DNA from: Pseudomonas sp. ZH-FAD
Lineage (GTDB): Bacteria > Pseudomonadota > Gammaproteobacteria > Pseudomonadales > Pseudomonadaceae
Length of the DNA stretch: 64,000 nt
Direction: 5' to 3'
Assembly: GCF_002803095.1 (NCBI RefSeq)
Contig: NZ_PGLR01000008.1
Span: forward strand, 96,374-160,373
In this document: positions 17,036-25,340 of the stretch, one piece after another
Numbering within the stretch: the first letter of the stretch is position 1
How the letters are laid out: each line of letters starts with the position of its first letter
Notes under the pieces: generated by a model
Databases searched by the model: none
What the model saw: only the letters and a program-made list of their open reading frames with translations
Told to the model about the DNA's origin: nothing
Made by a program: the position numbers and the translations under genes

Positions 17036-18199
17036 TCAGTAAGCAGCCTGATAAATGGCCAGCGCCTGCTGCTCGTTCATCTCGCGCGGATTGTTCACCA
17101 GCAGACGCTGCTGCAGCATGGCGTCCGCCGCCAGAGTGGGCAACATGGCCTCGCTCACTCCGGCGTCGCGCAACCGCGTCGGCAGGCCGCTGCGCAGACT
17201 GAAAGCTGCCAGCGCCTCGATCAACTGCTCGGTCTGCGCCGTCGCACTGCCGGCCCGCAACTGCTCGCCCAGTACCAGCGGCGCCAACTCGGCATACAGC
17301 GGCGCAGCCACCGGCGCATTGAAGGCCAGCACCTGTGGCAGCACCAGGGCGTTGGACAGCCCGTGAGGGATGTGGAAATGCCCGCCCAGGGGATAGGCCA
17401 GGGCATGCACCGCCGCCACCGGCGCGTTGGCGAAGGCCTGCCCGGCCAGGCAGGCGCCGAGCAGCATGGCCTGGCGCGCCTCGCGGTTGCTGCCGTTGCG
17501 CACTACCTCATCGAGATTGGCTGCCAGCAGACGCAGCGCTTCGCGAGCCAACAGGTCGGAAAGCGGGTTCTTCTTCAGCGCGCTGGTGTAGGCCTCGATG
17601 GCATGCACCATGGCGTCGACGCCGGTGGCCGCGGTGACCGCCGCTGGCAGGCCGAGGGTCAGGTCGGCATCGAGCAAAGCCAGATCCGGCAGCAGCAGCG
17701 GCGAAACCACGCCCATCTTGGTGGTCTCGCCGGTGGTGACGATGGCGATCGGCGTCACCTCCGAGCCGGTGCCGGCGGTGGTCGGCACCTGGATCAGCGG
17801 CAGGCGCCGGCCGCGGGCATTGCCCACGCCGTAGATCTCGCTCAGCACCTGACCGCAGTCGGAATGCGCCAACAAGGCCACCAGCTTGGCCACGTCCATC
17901 GAGCTGCCGCCGCCAAAACCGACCACCAGCTCCGCCTGCAACTCACGGGCCTGGGCCACGGCGGCCAGCACCACGGCCTCGGGCGGGTCGGCCAACACCT
18001 GGTCGAACACCTGCACGCTCATGCCGGCGCGGGTGAAGCCCGGCAGCAAGGGCTCCAGCAGGCCCAGGCGGGTGATGCCGGGATCGGTGACGATCAGCAC
18101 GCGCTGTGCGCCGCGCTCGCGGCACAGTTCGGCCAGACGCAGGCTGGCGCCGGATTCGCAGAGGATCTGCGCGGTGGTGGCGAAGCTGAAGGGATGCAT
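17036..18199 (-). CDS. Iron-containing (group III) alcohol dehydrogenase
   Basis: 387 aa. The NAD-binding glycine motif is GFGGGSSMDVAKLVA, and TTAGTGSEVTPIAIVTTGE is the second family signature. Metal ligands are in the VDAMVHAIEAYTS region and in HALAYPLGGHFHIPHGLSNA (His cluster). The family oxidises primary alcohols or reduces aldehydes with Fe2+; the substrate is unknown. The start at 18199 has AAGAGGAG seven bases upstream. An upstream in-frame extension of 40 codons crosses the palindrome at 18217 and is not credible. Neighbouring acyl-CoA and hydroxyacyl-CoA dehydrogenases suggest alcohol or fatty-acid catabolism. Confidence 0.9.
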   Translation of the reverse strand: MHPFSFATTAQILCESGASLRLAELCRERGAQRVLIVTDPGITRLGLLEPLLPGFTRAGMSVQVFDQVLADPPEAVVLAAVAQARELQAELVVGFGGGSSMDVAKLVALLAHSDCGQVLSEIYGVGNARGRRLPLIQVPTTAGTGSEVTPIAIVTTGETTKMGVVSPLLLPDLALLDADLTLGLPAAVTAATGVDAMVHAIEAYTSALKKNPLSDLLAREALRLLAANLDEVVRNGSNREARQAMLLGACLAGQAFANAPVAAVHALAYPLGGHFHIPHGLSNALVLPQVLAFNAPVAAPLYAELAPLVLGEQLRAGSATAQTEQLIEALAAFSLRSGLPTRLRDAGVSEAMLPTLAADAMLQQRLLVNNPREMNEQQALAIYQAAY

Positions 18200-18216
18200 G
18201 GGGTGCTCCTCTTGTT

Positions 18217-18277
18217 GTAGCCCGGATGAAATCCGGGGGTCGGTCGTACAAATGTCCCCGGATTGCATCCGGGCTAC
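18217..18277. repeat. REP-like palindrome, GTAGCCCGGATG family, copy 1
   Basis: GTAGCCCGGATGAAATCCGG pairs with CCGGATTGCATCCGGGCTAC. It lies just upstream of the alcohol dehydrogenase ribosome-binding site. A second copy is at 36348-36405. Confidence 0.88.
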
Positions 18278-18297
18278 GCCGCTGCACGTCTCACGTG

Positions 18298-18318
18298 TAG
18301 GGTGCGCCGTGCGCACCA
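18298..18318. repeat. Short palindrome, GTAGGGTGCGCCGTGCGCACC unit
   Basis: GGTGCGC/GCGCACC form a 7-bp stem with a 3-base loop directly after GTAG. Related units are at 22498, 30418 and 32461. Confidence 0.75.
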
Positions 18319-18328
18319 ATAACCCGCG

Positions 18329-20119
18329 CTAGAACGCGAAGCTCTCCTCGTCCATGGCCATCAGACAATCCGCACCGCCCAGCAAGGCTTCGCGGTGCGC
18401 GCTGGCGCGCGGCAGCACGCGGCGCAGGTAGAACTCGGCGCTGTGCAGCTTGGCCTGATAGAACGCCGCCTCGCCGCTGCCCGCTTCCAGCGCATCCTGC
18501 GCCCGCGCCGCGGCCTGCAGCCAGAAACCGGCGAGCAGCACATAGGCCGAGTACTGGAGAAAATCCACCGAAGTGGCGCCGATCTCCTGCGGGTCGCGCT
18601 GACAGGCGGCAATCACTTCTGTGCTTAGCTCGCGCCATTCGCCCAGGCGGGCCTGCACCACACTGGCCATCTGAGCCAGGGCTGGTCGATCCGCCTCGGC
18701 ATCGCACAGCTGGCTGAACTCGGCCTGCAGTGCGGACAACTCCGCACCACCGTCGCCCAGCAATTTACGGCGGATATAGTCCAGCGCCTGGATGCCGTTG
18801 GTGCCTTCATAAAGCTGGGTGATGCGACTGTCGCGCATCAGTTGTTCCATGCCCCACTCGCGGATGAAGCCATGCCCGCCATAGACCTGCACGCCATGGC
18901 TGGCCACTTCCTGGCCCATGTCGGTGAAGAACGCCTTGACGATAGGGATCAGCAGCGCCGCGCGCTTGCCGGCCGCCTTGCGTGCCTCGGCCGACTCGGC
19001 GCCATGCTCCAGGTCGAGCTGGCGCGCGGTGTAGGCGGCGAGCATGCGGCTGCCCTCGACCAGGGTCTTCTGCGTCAGCAGCATGCGCCGCACATCGGGG
19101 TGAACGATGATCGGATCGGCAGCCTTGTCCGGCGCCTGCGCACCCGCCAGGCCACGCGACTGCAGGCGCTCACGGGCATAACGCAGCGCGCCCTGGAAGG
19201 CCGCCTCGCCTATCCCCAAGCCCTGCAAGCCAACCTGAAAGCGCGCGTCATTCATCATGGTAAACATGCAGGCCAGGCCCTGGTTGGCCTCGCCCACCAG
19301 CCAACCGGTGGCGCCGTCGAAGTTCATCACGCAGGTGGAGGCACCCTTGATGCCCATCTTGTGCTCGATAGCGCCACACGACAGCGTGTTGCGTTCACCC
19401 GGTGTGCCGTCGGCGGCAGCGATAAATTTCGGCACCAGCAGCAGCGAAATGCCCTTCACGCCAGCAGGCGCATCCGGCAGGCGCGCCAGCACCAGATGGA
19501 TGATGTTTTCGGAGATGTCCTGTTCGCCGCCGCTGATAAAGATCTTGCTGCCACTGACCTTGTAGCTGCCATCGGCCTGCGGCTCGGCGCGGGTGCGCAG
19601 CAGGGCCAGGTCGGTACCGGCCTGCGGCTCGGTGAGGCACATGGTGCCGGTCCACTGGCCGCTGACCAGCTTGCCCAGGTACTGCTGCTTCAGCGTTTCG
19701 CTACCGTGCTTGTGCAGCGCCAGCACGGCGCCCTCGGTCAGCCCGGAGTAGACGCGGAAGGACAGCGAGGCACCCATCAGCATTTCGTGGAAGGCGAAGG
19801 CCACCAGCTGCGGGAAGCCCTGGCCGCCGTACTCCACCGGGCCGGTCATGCTCGCCCAGCCGTTGTCCACGTACTGCCGGTAGGCCTCGGCAAAGCCCCT
19901 GGGCGTGCTGACCTGGCCATTCTGCAGGCGGCAGCCCTCTTCGTCGCTGTTGCGATTGAGCGGCGCGACCTCGCCTGCGGCGAAGGCCGCAGCCTCCTCC
20001 AGCACACCGTCGATCAGCTCGCGATCCAGGCCGTTACCCTGGCGCTCGCAGTGGCCGGCAGCGTCGAACAACTCGTGCAGCACGAAGCGCATATCGCGCA
20101 ATGGCGCCTGATAGCTCAT
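18329..20119 (-). CDS. Acyl-CoA dehydrogenase (long, DmdC-like class)
   Basis: 596 aa, longer than the about 380-aa short-chain enzymes and matching the DmdC/AidB-like long class with an extra C-terminal helical domain. FAD/substrate motifs: GTMCLTEPQAGTDLALLRTR, YKVSGSKIFISGGEQDISEN, HGFIREWGMEQLMRDSRI, and QLYEGTNGIQALDYIRRKLL, which carries the residues near the catalytic site. It oxidises an acyl-CoA to the 2-enoyl-CoA and passes electrons to ETF. It is coupled by a four-base overlap (20116-20119) to the preceding 3-hydroxyacyl-CoA dehydrogenase, together covering two steps of a beta-oxidation-type path. Chain-length preference is not readable. Confidence 0.92.
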   Translation of the reverse strand: MSYQAPLRDMRFVLHELFDAAGHCERQGNGLDRELIDGVLEEAAAFAAGEVAPLNRNSDEEGCRLQNGQVSTPRGFAEAYRQYVDNGWASMTGPVEYGGQGFPQLVAFAFHEMLMGASLSFRVYSGLTEGAVLALHKHGSETLKQQYLGKLVSGQWTGTMCLTEPQAGTDLALLRTRAEPQADGSYKVSGSKIFISGGEQDISENIIHLVLARLPDAPAGVKGISLLLVPKFIAAADGTPGERNTLSCGAIEHKMGIKGASTCVMNFDGATGWLVGEANQGLACMFTMMNDARFQVGLQGLGIGEAAFQGALRYARERLQSRGLAGAQAPDKAADPIIVHPDVRRMLLTQKTLVEGSRMLAAYTARQLDLEHGAESAEARKAAGKRAALLIPIVKAFFTDMGQEVASHGVQVYGGHGFIREWGMEQLMRDSRITQLYEGTNGIQALDYIRRKLLGDGGAELSALQAEFSQLCDAEADRPALAQMASVVQARLGEWRELSTEVIAACQRDPQEIGATSVDFLQYSAYVLLAGFWLQAAARAQDALEAGSGEAAFYQAKLHSAEFYLRRVLPRASAHREALLGGADCLMAMDEESFAF

Positions 20120-21357
20120 ACTCGGCCCTCCTGTACGTCGGAAAATTGCTTGCCGGCCGAGGCCAGGCGTTCGATCAGCGCCGCCGGCTGCCAGTGCGCG
20201 CCGAAGCGCTCGGTCAGTTGCAGCAGGCGTTGACGGATGGCAGCGACACCTTCGCCGTCGGCCCAGCTCATCGGGCCACCACGCTCGGCGGGAAAACCGT
20301 AGCCGTTCAGATACACCAGATCGATGTCGCGGCTGTTGGCGGCAATGTTCTCTTCGAGAATCTTCGCCCCCTCGTTGACCAGCGCTAGCAGGCAGCGCTC
20401 GAGAATCTCCTCGTTGCCGATATCGCGGCGAGTGAAGCCCAGGCGCTCCGATTGCATCTGCACCAGCCCATCGACGACCGGATCATGCTCGGCCTGGCGG
20501 CTGCCGGGCGCATAGCGGTAATAGCCCTGGCCGCTCTTCTGGCCAAAGCGACCCAACTCGCACAGACGGTTGTCCACCTGCACCGCCGGATCATCCTGGC
20601 CCTGGCCGGCCAGCTCGCGGGCGCGCCATTCGAGATCGATGCCGACCACGTCGTACATGCGAAACGGCCCCATGGCGAAACCGAAGCCCTGCAGCGCCGC
20701 ATCCACCTGGTGCGGCCAGGCGCCCTCGAGCAGCAGCATGCGCGCCTCGCGCACGTAGGTATGCAGCATGCGGTTGCCGATAAAGCCGTGGCAGTTGCCG
20801 GCCACCACCGCCACCTTGCCCATGCACTCGCCCAGCTCCTGAGCGGCCTGCAGCACGGCAGGCGCAGTCCTGGCGCCGCGGACGATCTCCAGCAGTTTCA
20901 TGATGTGCGCCGGGCTGAAGAAGTGCAGGCCCAGCACCGACTCTGGTCGCGTGGTGACTGCAGCTATAGCGTCGACATCCAGCGCCGAGGTGTTGCTGGC
21001 GAGGATGGCGCCCGGCTTCAGCACCGCGTCCAGCTCACGGAAGATGCTTTGTTTGAGCTCGAGATTCTCGTACACCGCCTCGATCACCAGATCAGCGTCG
21101 GCCAGCGCCGCGTAGCCGTCCACCGCCTCGACCCGCGCCCGCCGCGCTGCGGCCTCGGCCGCATCGATACGGCCCTTGGCGACATTGTGCGCCCAGGTGT
21201 CCTCGGCCATCGCCAGGCCCTGCTCGACCATCTGCGGGTTGTTGTCCAACCACAGCACCTGCAAGCCGGCATTGGCCAGGCTGATGACGATGCCGCGGCC
21301 CATGGTGCCGGCGCCGATCACGGCGGCGCAGCGAAGCGGCGAGACGACTTTGTTCAT
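20116..21357 (-). CDS. 3-hydroxyacyl-CoA dehydrogenase
   Basis: 413 aa. The NAD-binding Rossmann motif is GAGTMG (residues 15-20), with CAAVIGAGTMGRGIVISLAN at the start. The catalytic His lies in VLGLHFFSPAHIMKLLEIVR, and the C-terminal 3HCDH domain contains MGPFRMYDVVGIDLEW. The C-terminus continues past the usual about 290 aa with a second partial 3HCDH-like helical unit (YLNGYGFPAERGGPMSWAD), as in the dehydrogenase half of FadB-type proteins but without the hydratase. It is first gene of the two-gene unit with the acyl-CoA dehydrogenase. It diverges from a LysR regulator across a 241-bp gap that holds a large palindrome. Confidence 0.92.
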   Translation of the reverse strand: MNKVVSPLRCAAVIGAGTMGRGIVISLANAGLQVLWLDNNPQMVEQGLAMAEDTWAHNVAKGRIDAAEAAARRARVEAVDGYAALADADLVIEAVYENLELKQSIFRELDAVLKPGAILASNTSALDVDAIAAVTTRPESVLGLHFFSPAHIMKLLEIVRGARTAPAVLQAAQELGECMGKVAVVAGNCHGFIGNRMLHTYVREARMLLLEGAWPHQVDAALQGFGFAMGPFRMYDVVGIDLEWRARELAGQGQDDPAVQVDNRLCELGRFGQKSGQGYYRYAPGSRQAEHDPVVDGLVQMQSERLGFTRRDIGNEEILERCLLALVNEGAKILEENIAANSRDIDLVYLNGYGFPAERGGPMSWADGEGVAAIRQRLLQLTERFGAHWQPAALIERLASAGKQFSDVQEGRV

Positions 21358-21383
21358 TGTTATTCCTCTCGTGCACGAACAGG

Positions 21384-21527
21384 CTGGGCACCCTTAAAAA
21401 CTACCTGCGTTGTCATCGCTGCGTTAAAAACAGGCTCAGAATGCTCATTTACAGCACGTAAACTGCGCTTCTTCGCCTGTTTTCGCCTTGCGCTGACTGC
21501 CTCGCCTACGTTTTTAAAGGCACCCAG
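21384..21527. repeat. About 144-bp nested palindromic element
   Basis: The ends CTGGGCACCCTTAAAAAC and GTTTTTAAAGGCACCCAG are inverted repeats (16 of 18 match). Inside are a second inverted pair AAACAGGC/GCCTGTTT and an apical TTTAC-AGCAC-GTAAA hairpin, so the whole can fold into one long cruciform. It fills the space between the divergent hydroxyacyl-CoA dehydrogenase and LysR genes. No coding capacity. Confidence 0.8.
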
Positions 21528-21598
21528 AAGCTTGGGTCACGATAAGCAAGCCGCTACTATTTTTGAAATTTAGTCTTGTGATACGACGTATTCAGTAG

Positions 21599-22501
21599 AT
21601 GAATTTCAGCAACTTCGACCTCAACCTGCTACGCGTACTGGACGCCCTGCTGCGCGAGCAGAACGTTTCGCGCGCTGCCGAACACCTGGCGCTGAGCCAA
21701 CCGGCGGTGAGCAATGCGCTCAATCGCCTGCGCGTGCTGCTCGACGACCCGCTGCTGGTGCGCGTCGGTCGGCGCATGCAGCCAACGCCGCGGGCAATGG
21801 CACTGGAGGCGCCGATCCGCAGCGCGCTGCGTCAGCTGGAGCAGAGCCTGAGCGCCGGCGAAGCCTTCGAGCCGGGCGAAAGCCGCCAGCGCTTTCGCAT
21901 CGCCGTCACCGATTACGTCGAGCTGGTGTGCATGCCGCGCCTGCTCGACCGCCTCAGCCACAAGGCACCGGGCATCGGCATCGATATTCGCCACCTCAGC
22001 CCCAGCCTGCCGATGGAGGCGCTGGACAAGGGCGAGCTGGACCTGGTGCTGGGCCGTTTCGACGAGATGCCGGCGCGTTTCGCCCGCCGCCACTGGATGA
22101 GCGAGACACTCAAACTGGCGGTGCACCGCGAGCACCCTCTGCTGCGTCAGGGCAATCTGGATCTGGAGACCTTCCTACGCCTGCGTCACCTCTGGGTACA
22201 CGGCGGACAGACCCGCGGCATGGTCGATCAATGGCTGGGCGAACAGGGCCTGTCGCGGCAGATCCTCTACACCACGCCGAACTACCTGCAGGCCGCGCAT
22301 ATCGTCGCCGGCAGCGAGCTGGCGGCGGTGCTGCCCACCGCCCTGGCCCGGCATTTCGCCACGCTGCTGCCGCTGCAGCTGTTCGACCTCCCCTTCACCC
22401 TCGGGCCCTTCCACCTCGAAGTGGTCAGCCTGGCGCAGCGCCAGCGCGATGCCGCGCTGCAATGGTTGATCGAGGAGATCGTCGCAGTGGCCAATCCGTA
22501 G
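21599..22501 (+). CDS. LysR-family transcriptional regulator (NodD/LinR-like)
   Basis: 300 aa. The helix-turn-helix is at the N-terminus (MNFSNFDLNLLRVLDALLRE, then SRAAEHLALSQPAVSNALNR), of the NodD/SyrM-like subgroup that starts with a FDLNLL motif. The effector domain begins near residue 90 (RFRIAVTDYVELVCMPRLLD). It is divergent from the hydroxyacyl-CoA/acyl-CoA dehydrogenase pair, the classic arrangement for a LysR gene and its target, so control of that operon is likely but inferred. The TAG stop (22499-22501) is contributed by a palindromic repeat. No ribosome-binding site stands out before the ATG at 21599. Confidence 0.87.
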   Translation: MNFSNFDLNLLRVLDALLREQNVSRAAEHLALSQPAVSNALNRLRVLLDDPLLVRVGRRMQPTPRAMALEAPIRSALRQLEQSLSAGEAFEPGESRQRFRIAVTDYVELVCMPRLLDRLSHKAPGIGIDIRHLSPSLPMEALDKGELDLVLGRFDEMPARFARRHWMSETLKLAVHREHPLLRQGNLDLETFLRLRHLWVHGGQTRGMVDQWLGEQGLSRQILYTTPNYLQAAHIVAGSELAAVLPTALARHFATLLPLQLFDLPFTLGPFHLEVVSLAQRQRDAALQWLIEEIVAVANP

Positions 22502-22588
22502 GGTGTCGCGGAGCCGCCACAGGCGGTGCGCACCAGCCATTCTTCAATCTGCGGGTGGTGCAATGTCGGTGCGCACAGCACAGCCTAC
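22498..22588. repeat. GTAGGGTG...CCTAC palindromic repeat between convergent genes
   Basis: Starts GTAGGGTGTCGCGG and ends GCACAGCCTAC, with internal GGTGCGCAC units at both sides. It supplies the stop codons of both flanking convergent genes (TAG at 22499-22501; CTA at 22585-22587 on the plus strand). Confidence 0.6.
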
Positions 22589-23868
22589 CTTTCGACTTGC
22601 CTATCGGCGCGGCCACCCAGGTACCAGCCGAGCACGCCCCATAGCGCGGCGCACAGCGCACCGACCATGGCCACCAGCCAGGCCCCGTGGCCGAGCATGT
22701 CCAACCCCGCCTTGGCCCAGCCACTGAGGGCATCGCCGCCGCGATAGACCACGGTGTCGATGAAGTTCTTCACCTTGTACTTGCTCTCGGCATCCAGCGG
22801 GGCGAAGAGCATTTCCCGCCCCGGCCGTACGAAGGCGTATTCACCGATGCGCCGCACGATCATCAGCCCCGCCAGCATGGCGAAGGTCGGCGCCAGTGCC
22901 AGGCCGATAAAGCCGAGGCAGACCAGCGCCGGCACCAGCGACAGCAGCACGCGCACGCCGAGCTTCTGCGCCACCCTGCCAGTGATGAATACCTGAGTTG
23001 CCAGGGCACCGGCCTGCACGACGAAATCGATCACGCCGAACACCCGCACCTGCGCGGCGCGATCCGGGAACAGTTCGGCTACCAGGCGCGCCTGCTCGAA
23101 GTAGAGAAAGGTACTGACCGAGGTCAGCAGCAGGATGAACGCGCCTATACCCAGCAGGTAACGCGAACCGAGCATACGCGTCAGCCCGCTGAACGGATTG
23201 CCCGGCACCGGCCTGCGCGGGCTCTCGCTTGGCGCCGCTCCCGGCCGCCCGGCGCCCTGGCGTTCACGCCAGGTCATCAGGTAGCGCTTGAGCGCCATGG
23301 CCGCGCCGAGCAGCACAGCGGCCATCAGCATCAGCCCGGACTCGCCGATGACGCCGATCAACAGAGCGCTCAGCAGTGGCCCGCACAGCCCGCCGACGCT
23401 GGCACCGGCGGCGATGAAGGCGAACAGCCGGCGCGCCTGGGCGCCGTCGAATACATCGGCCATCAGGCTCCAGGCCACCGAGACGACGAACAGGTTGTAG
23501 ACCGAGATCCATACGTAGAACACCCGCGCCAGCCACACGCTGTCGTGATCGACACGAAACAGCAGGACGAAGACCAGCAGGTTGAGGCAGAAAAAGCCGT
23601 ATACCCAGTCGATGAAGTGAATACGCGGGACTTTCGAATTGAGCCAGGCGAACAGCGGGACTGCCAGCAGCATGACGACGAAGGTGGCGGTGAACAGCCA
23701 CTGCAGGTTGTTCACCCCGCCGGTGATACCCATCGCCTCGCGAATGGGCCGCAGCATGAAGTAGCCGGCGAACAGGCAGAAGAACAGGGCGAAGCCGGCC
23801 AGAACGGCCGCCAACTCTTCTCCTTCGGCATTGATCGCCCGCGCCAGGCGCCGGGTGAGCGCCTGCAT
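22585..23868 (-). CDS. MFS transporter
   Basis: 427 aa with about 12 hydrophobic spans (ELAAVLAGFALFFCLFAGYF, WLFTATFVVMLLAVPLFAWL, LMLMAAVLLGAAMALKRYL and so on). A charged central loop of about 40 residues (TWRERQGAGRPGAAPSESPR) follows span six, the usual MFS layout. ARLVAELFPDRAAQVRVFGV and FVRPGREMLFAPLDAESKYK resemble the MFS subgroup related to nucleotide-exchange (NTT) carriers. The substrate is unknown. It is separated from the aldo/keto reductase by one base and is probably co-transcribed with it. Confidence 0.85.
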   Translation of the reverse strand: MQALTRRLARAINAEGEELAAVLAGFALFFCLFAGYFMLRPIREAMGITGGVNNLQWLFTATFVVMLLAVPLFAWLNSKVPRIHFIDWVYGFFCLNLLVFVLLFRVDHDSVWLARVFYVWISVYNLFVVSVAWSLMADVFDGAQARRLFAFIAAGASVGGLCGPLLSALLIGVIGESGLMLMAAVLLGAAMALKRYLMTWRERQGAGRPGAAPSESPRRPVPGNPFSGLTRMLGSRYLLGIGAFILLLTSVSTFLYFEQARLVAELFPDRAAQVRVFGVIDFVVQAGALATQVFITGRVAQKLGVRVLLSLVPALVCLGFIGLALAPTFAMLAGLMIVRRIGEYAFVRPGREMLFAPLDAESKYKVKNFIDTVVYRGGDALSGWAKAGLDMLGHGAWLVAMVGALCAALWGVLGWYLGGRADRQVER

Positions 23869-23869
23869 A

Positions 23870-24790
23870 TCAGGCGAACAACTCGATGATGCGCTGGCGC
23901 TGTGCCGCGTCAGGCAGGCGGCCCTGCCCGGCGAGGATGTTGTCGGCCATGTAACGCGGATTGGAAGTGGCCGGAATCACCGCCGTTACCGCCGGATTGG
24001 CGAGGATGAACTTGAGCATCAGTTGCGCCCAGGAGGTGACGTCCAGCTCCACCGCAGCCCAGTCGGGAAGGCTTTTGCCCTTGACTCGGTCGAACAGCGC
24101 CGAGCGCTGGAAGGGCCGGTTGATCAGCACCGCGATGCCCTTGTCGGCGCAATAAGGCAACAACTCACGCTCGGCGTTGCGCTCACCGATGGAGTAGTTG
24201 AACTGGACGAAATCCACCGGCTCCTGGCGCAGCACCTCGAGCAGGCGCTCATGGGCGGAATCCAGGTAGTGAGTCACGCCAATGTAGCGTACCCGGCCCT
24301 GCTCTTTCAGCTCGCGCAGCAGCGCAAGTTGAGTGGCGGTGTCCTGCAGGTTGTGCACCTGCATCAGGTCGATGGTGTCGGTCTTGAGCGCGGCGAAGCT
24401 GGCCTCGACCTGCCGCTCGCCTGCTGCGCGCCCGGAGGAGGACACCTTGCTGGCCAGAAACAGTTTCTTGCGCATGTCGTCTTCTGCGGCCAATGCACCA
24501 CACACGGCCTCTGCTCGTCCGTAGCTGGGCGCGGTATCCACCAGACTGGCGCCACCATTGACCAGCGCCTGCAGCACCTCACGCAAGGGTTGTAATGCCT
24601 CGTCGGTCATCGCCACATCGTGAGTACGCGAGGTCCCCAGGCCGATCACCGGCAGCAGTTCACCAGTGCTGGGAATCGCCCGACTCAGCAAAGTGCCGGA
24701 AGCGAAGACGGATGACGGCAACCAGGGCATCAGGGCGGCTAACGCCGCCAGGCTGGCGCTGCCGTGCAGGAATCGACGACGACTGGGCAT
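23870..24790 (-). CDS. Aldo/keto reductase with a Tat signal
   Basis: 306 aa. The N-terminus MPSRRRFLHGSASLAALAAL is a twin-arginine signal (SRRRFL), so the enzyme should be exported folded. The AKR core shows VDTAPSYGRAEAVCGAL, VSSSGRAAGERQVEASF, DTIDLMQVHNL and VDFVQFNYSIGERNAE, ending with the NADPH-binding region PAVTAVIPATSNPRYMADNI. A periplasmic NAD(P)H-dependent reductase is odd because the cosubstrate is not normally found there. Substrate unknown. It sits upstream of the MFS gene in one apparent two-gene unit. Confidence 0.87.
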   Translation of the reverse strand: MPSRRRFLHGSASLAALAALMPWLPSSVFASGTLLSRAIPSTGELLPVIGLGTSRTHDVAMTDEALQPLREVLQALVNGGASLVDTAPSYGRAEAVCGALAAEDDMRKKLFLASKVSSSGRAAGERQVEASFAALKTDTIDLMQVHNLQDTATQLALLRELKEQGRVRYIGVTHYLDSAHERLLEVLRQEPVDFVQFNYSIGERNAERELLPYCADKGIAVLINRPFQRSALFDRVKGKSLPDWAAVELDVTSWAQLMLKFILANPAVTAVIPATSNPRYMADNILAGQGRLPDAAQRQRIIELFA

Positions 24791-24974
24791 GGCGTGGCTC
24801 CTCTAATCAGTGACCGGTTGGTTATAGGCACTGACCACGCTCAGACCAAGACGTTACATCCGTTGCCGATCAGGTATCGGGAAAAGAAAGCATGCCGGTG
24901 AAATGCCTGCAGCCCGGCTATGACGGGGGAAAGAGGGGAAATACGGCAGGCTACGGACGCAATATCCGGTAACC

Positions 24975-25014
24975 AAAAACGCCGCTGCGCCAGGCGGGAT
25001 AACGGCGCAGCGGT
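24975..25014 (-). terminator. Rho-independent terminator of the 55-aa gene
   Basis: Read on the minus strand: CCGCTGCGCC pairs with GGCGCAGCGG over a short loop and is followed by TTTTTGG (A-run at 24975-24979 on the plus strand). It begins 14 bp after the small gene's stop. The rest of 24791-24974 shows nothing I can name. Confidence 0.75.
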
Positions 25015-25027
25015 CGGGAAAGAGTTA

Positions 25028-25195
25028 TCAGGCCGCGCGCGTGGCGGACTCGCTGATCAGCATGCCGTGTGACACCAGATAGCAGCGCCTGCCGTTACGT
25101 AGCGTCATCGGGCTGCGACTGGCGATCACCCAGCCTTTGCTCAATAACTGCTCGATGTGCGCCCGCAGTGCGGGTAGATGGCGCTGTTCCTTCAT
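25028..25195 (-). CDS. Small hypothetical protein, 55 aa
   Basis: Not recognised. MKEQRHLPALRAHIEQLLSK leads into a WVIASRSPMTLRNGRR stretch, then a YLVSHGMLISES tail. The predicted look is a helix followed by a small beta-hairpin, like the wing of a winged-helix fragment. AGGAG lies eight bases before the ATG at 25195, and a strong terminator follows, which supports a real, separately transcribed gene. Two upstream in-frame ATGs (25258, 25240) have no ribosome-binding site. Confidence 0.65.
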   Translation of the reverse strand: MKEQRHLPALRAHIEQLLSKGWVIASRSPMTLRNGRRCYLVSHGMLISESATRAA

Positions 25196-25340
25196 GGCCG
25201 ACTCCTCATGTGATAGGTGACGCTGCACCCACTGGCTCATCCGTGACTCAGATCGCAAAATGGTAGTGGCGCAATGCCAGGAAATAAAGCGGCGCGATTG
25301 TGCAATTTCTTGTAGGACATTCGCTATAGCTCACGCCGGA

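Noticed and set aside
18200..18319. A 40-codon N-terminal extension of the iron alcohol dehydrogenase.
   Set aside because: It translates the palindromic repeats at 18217 and 18298; the ATG at 18199 has a strong ribosome-binding site.
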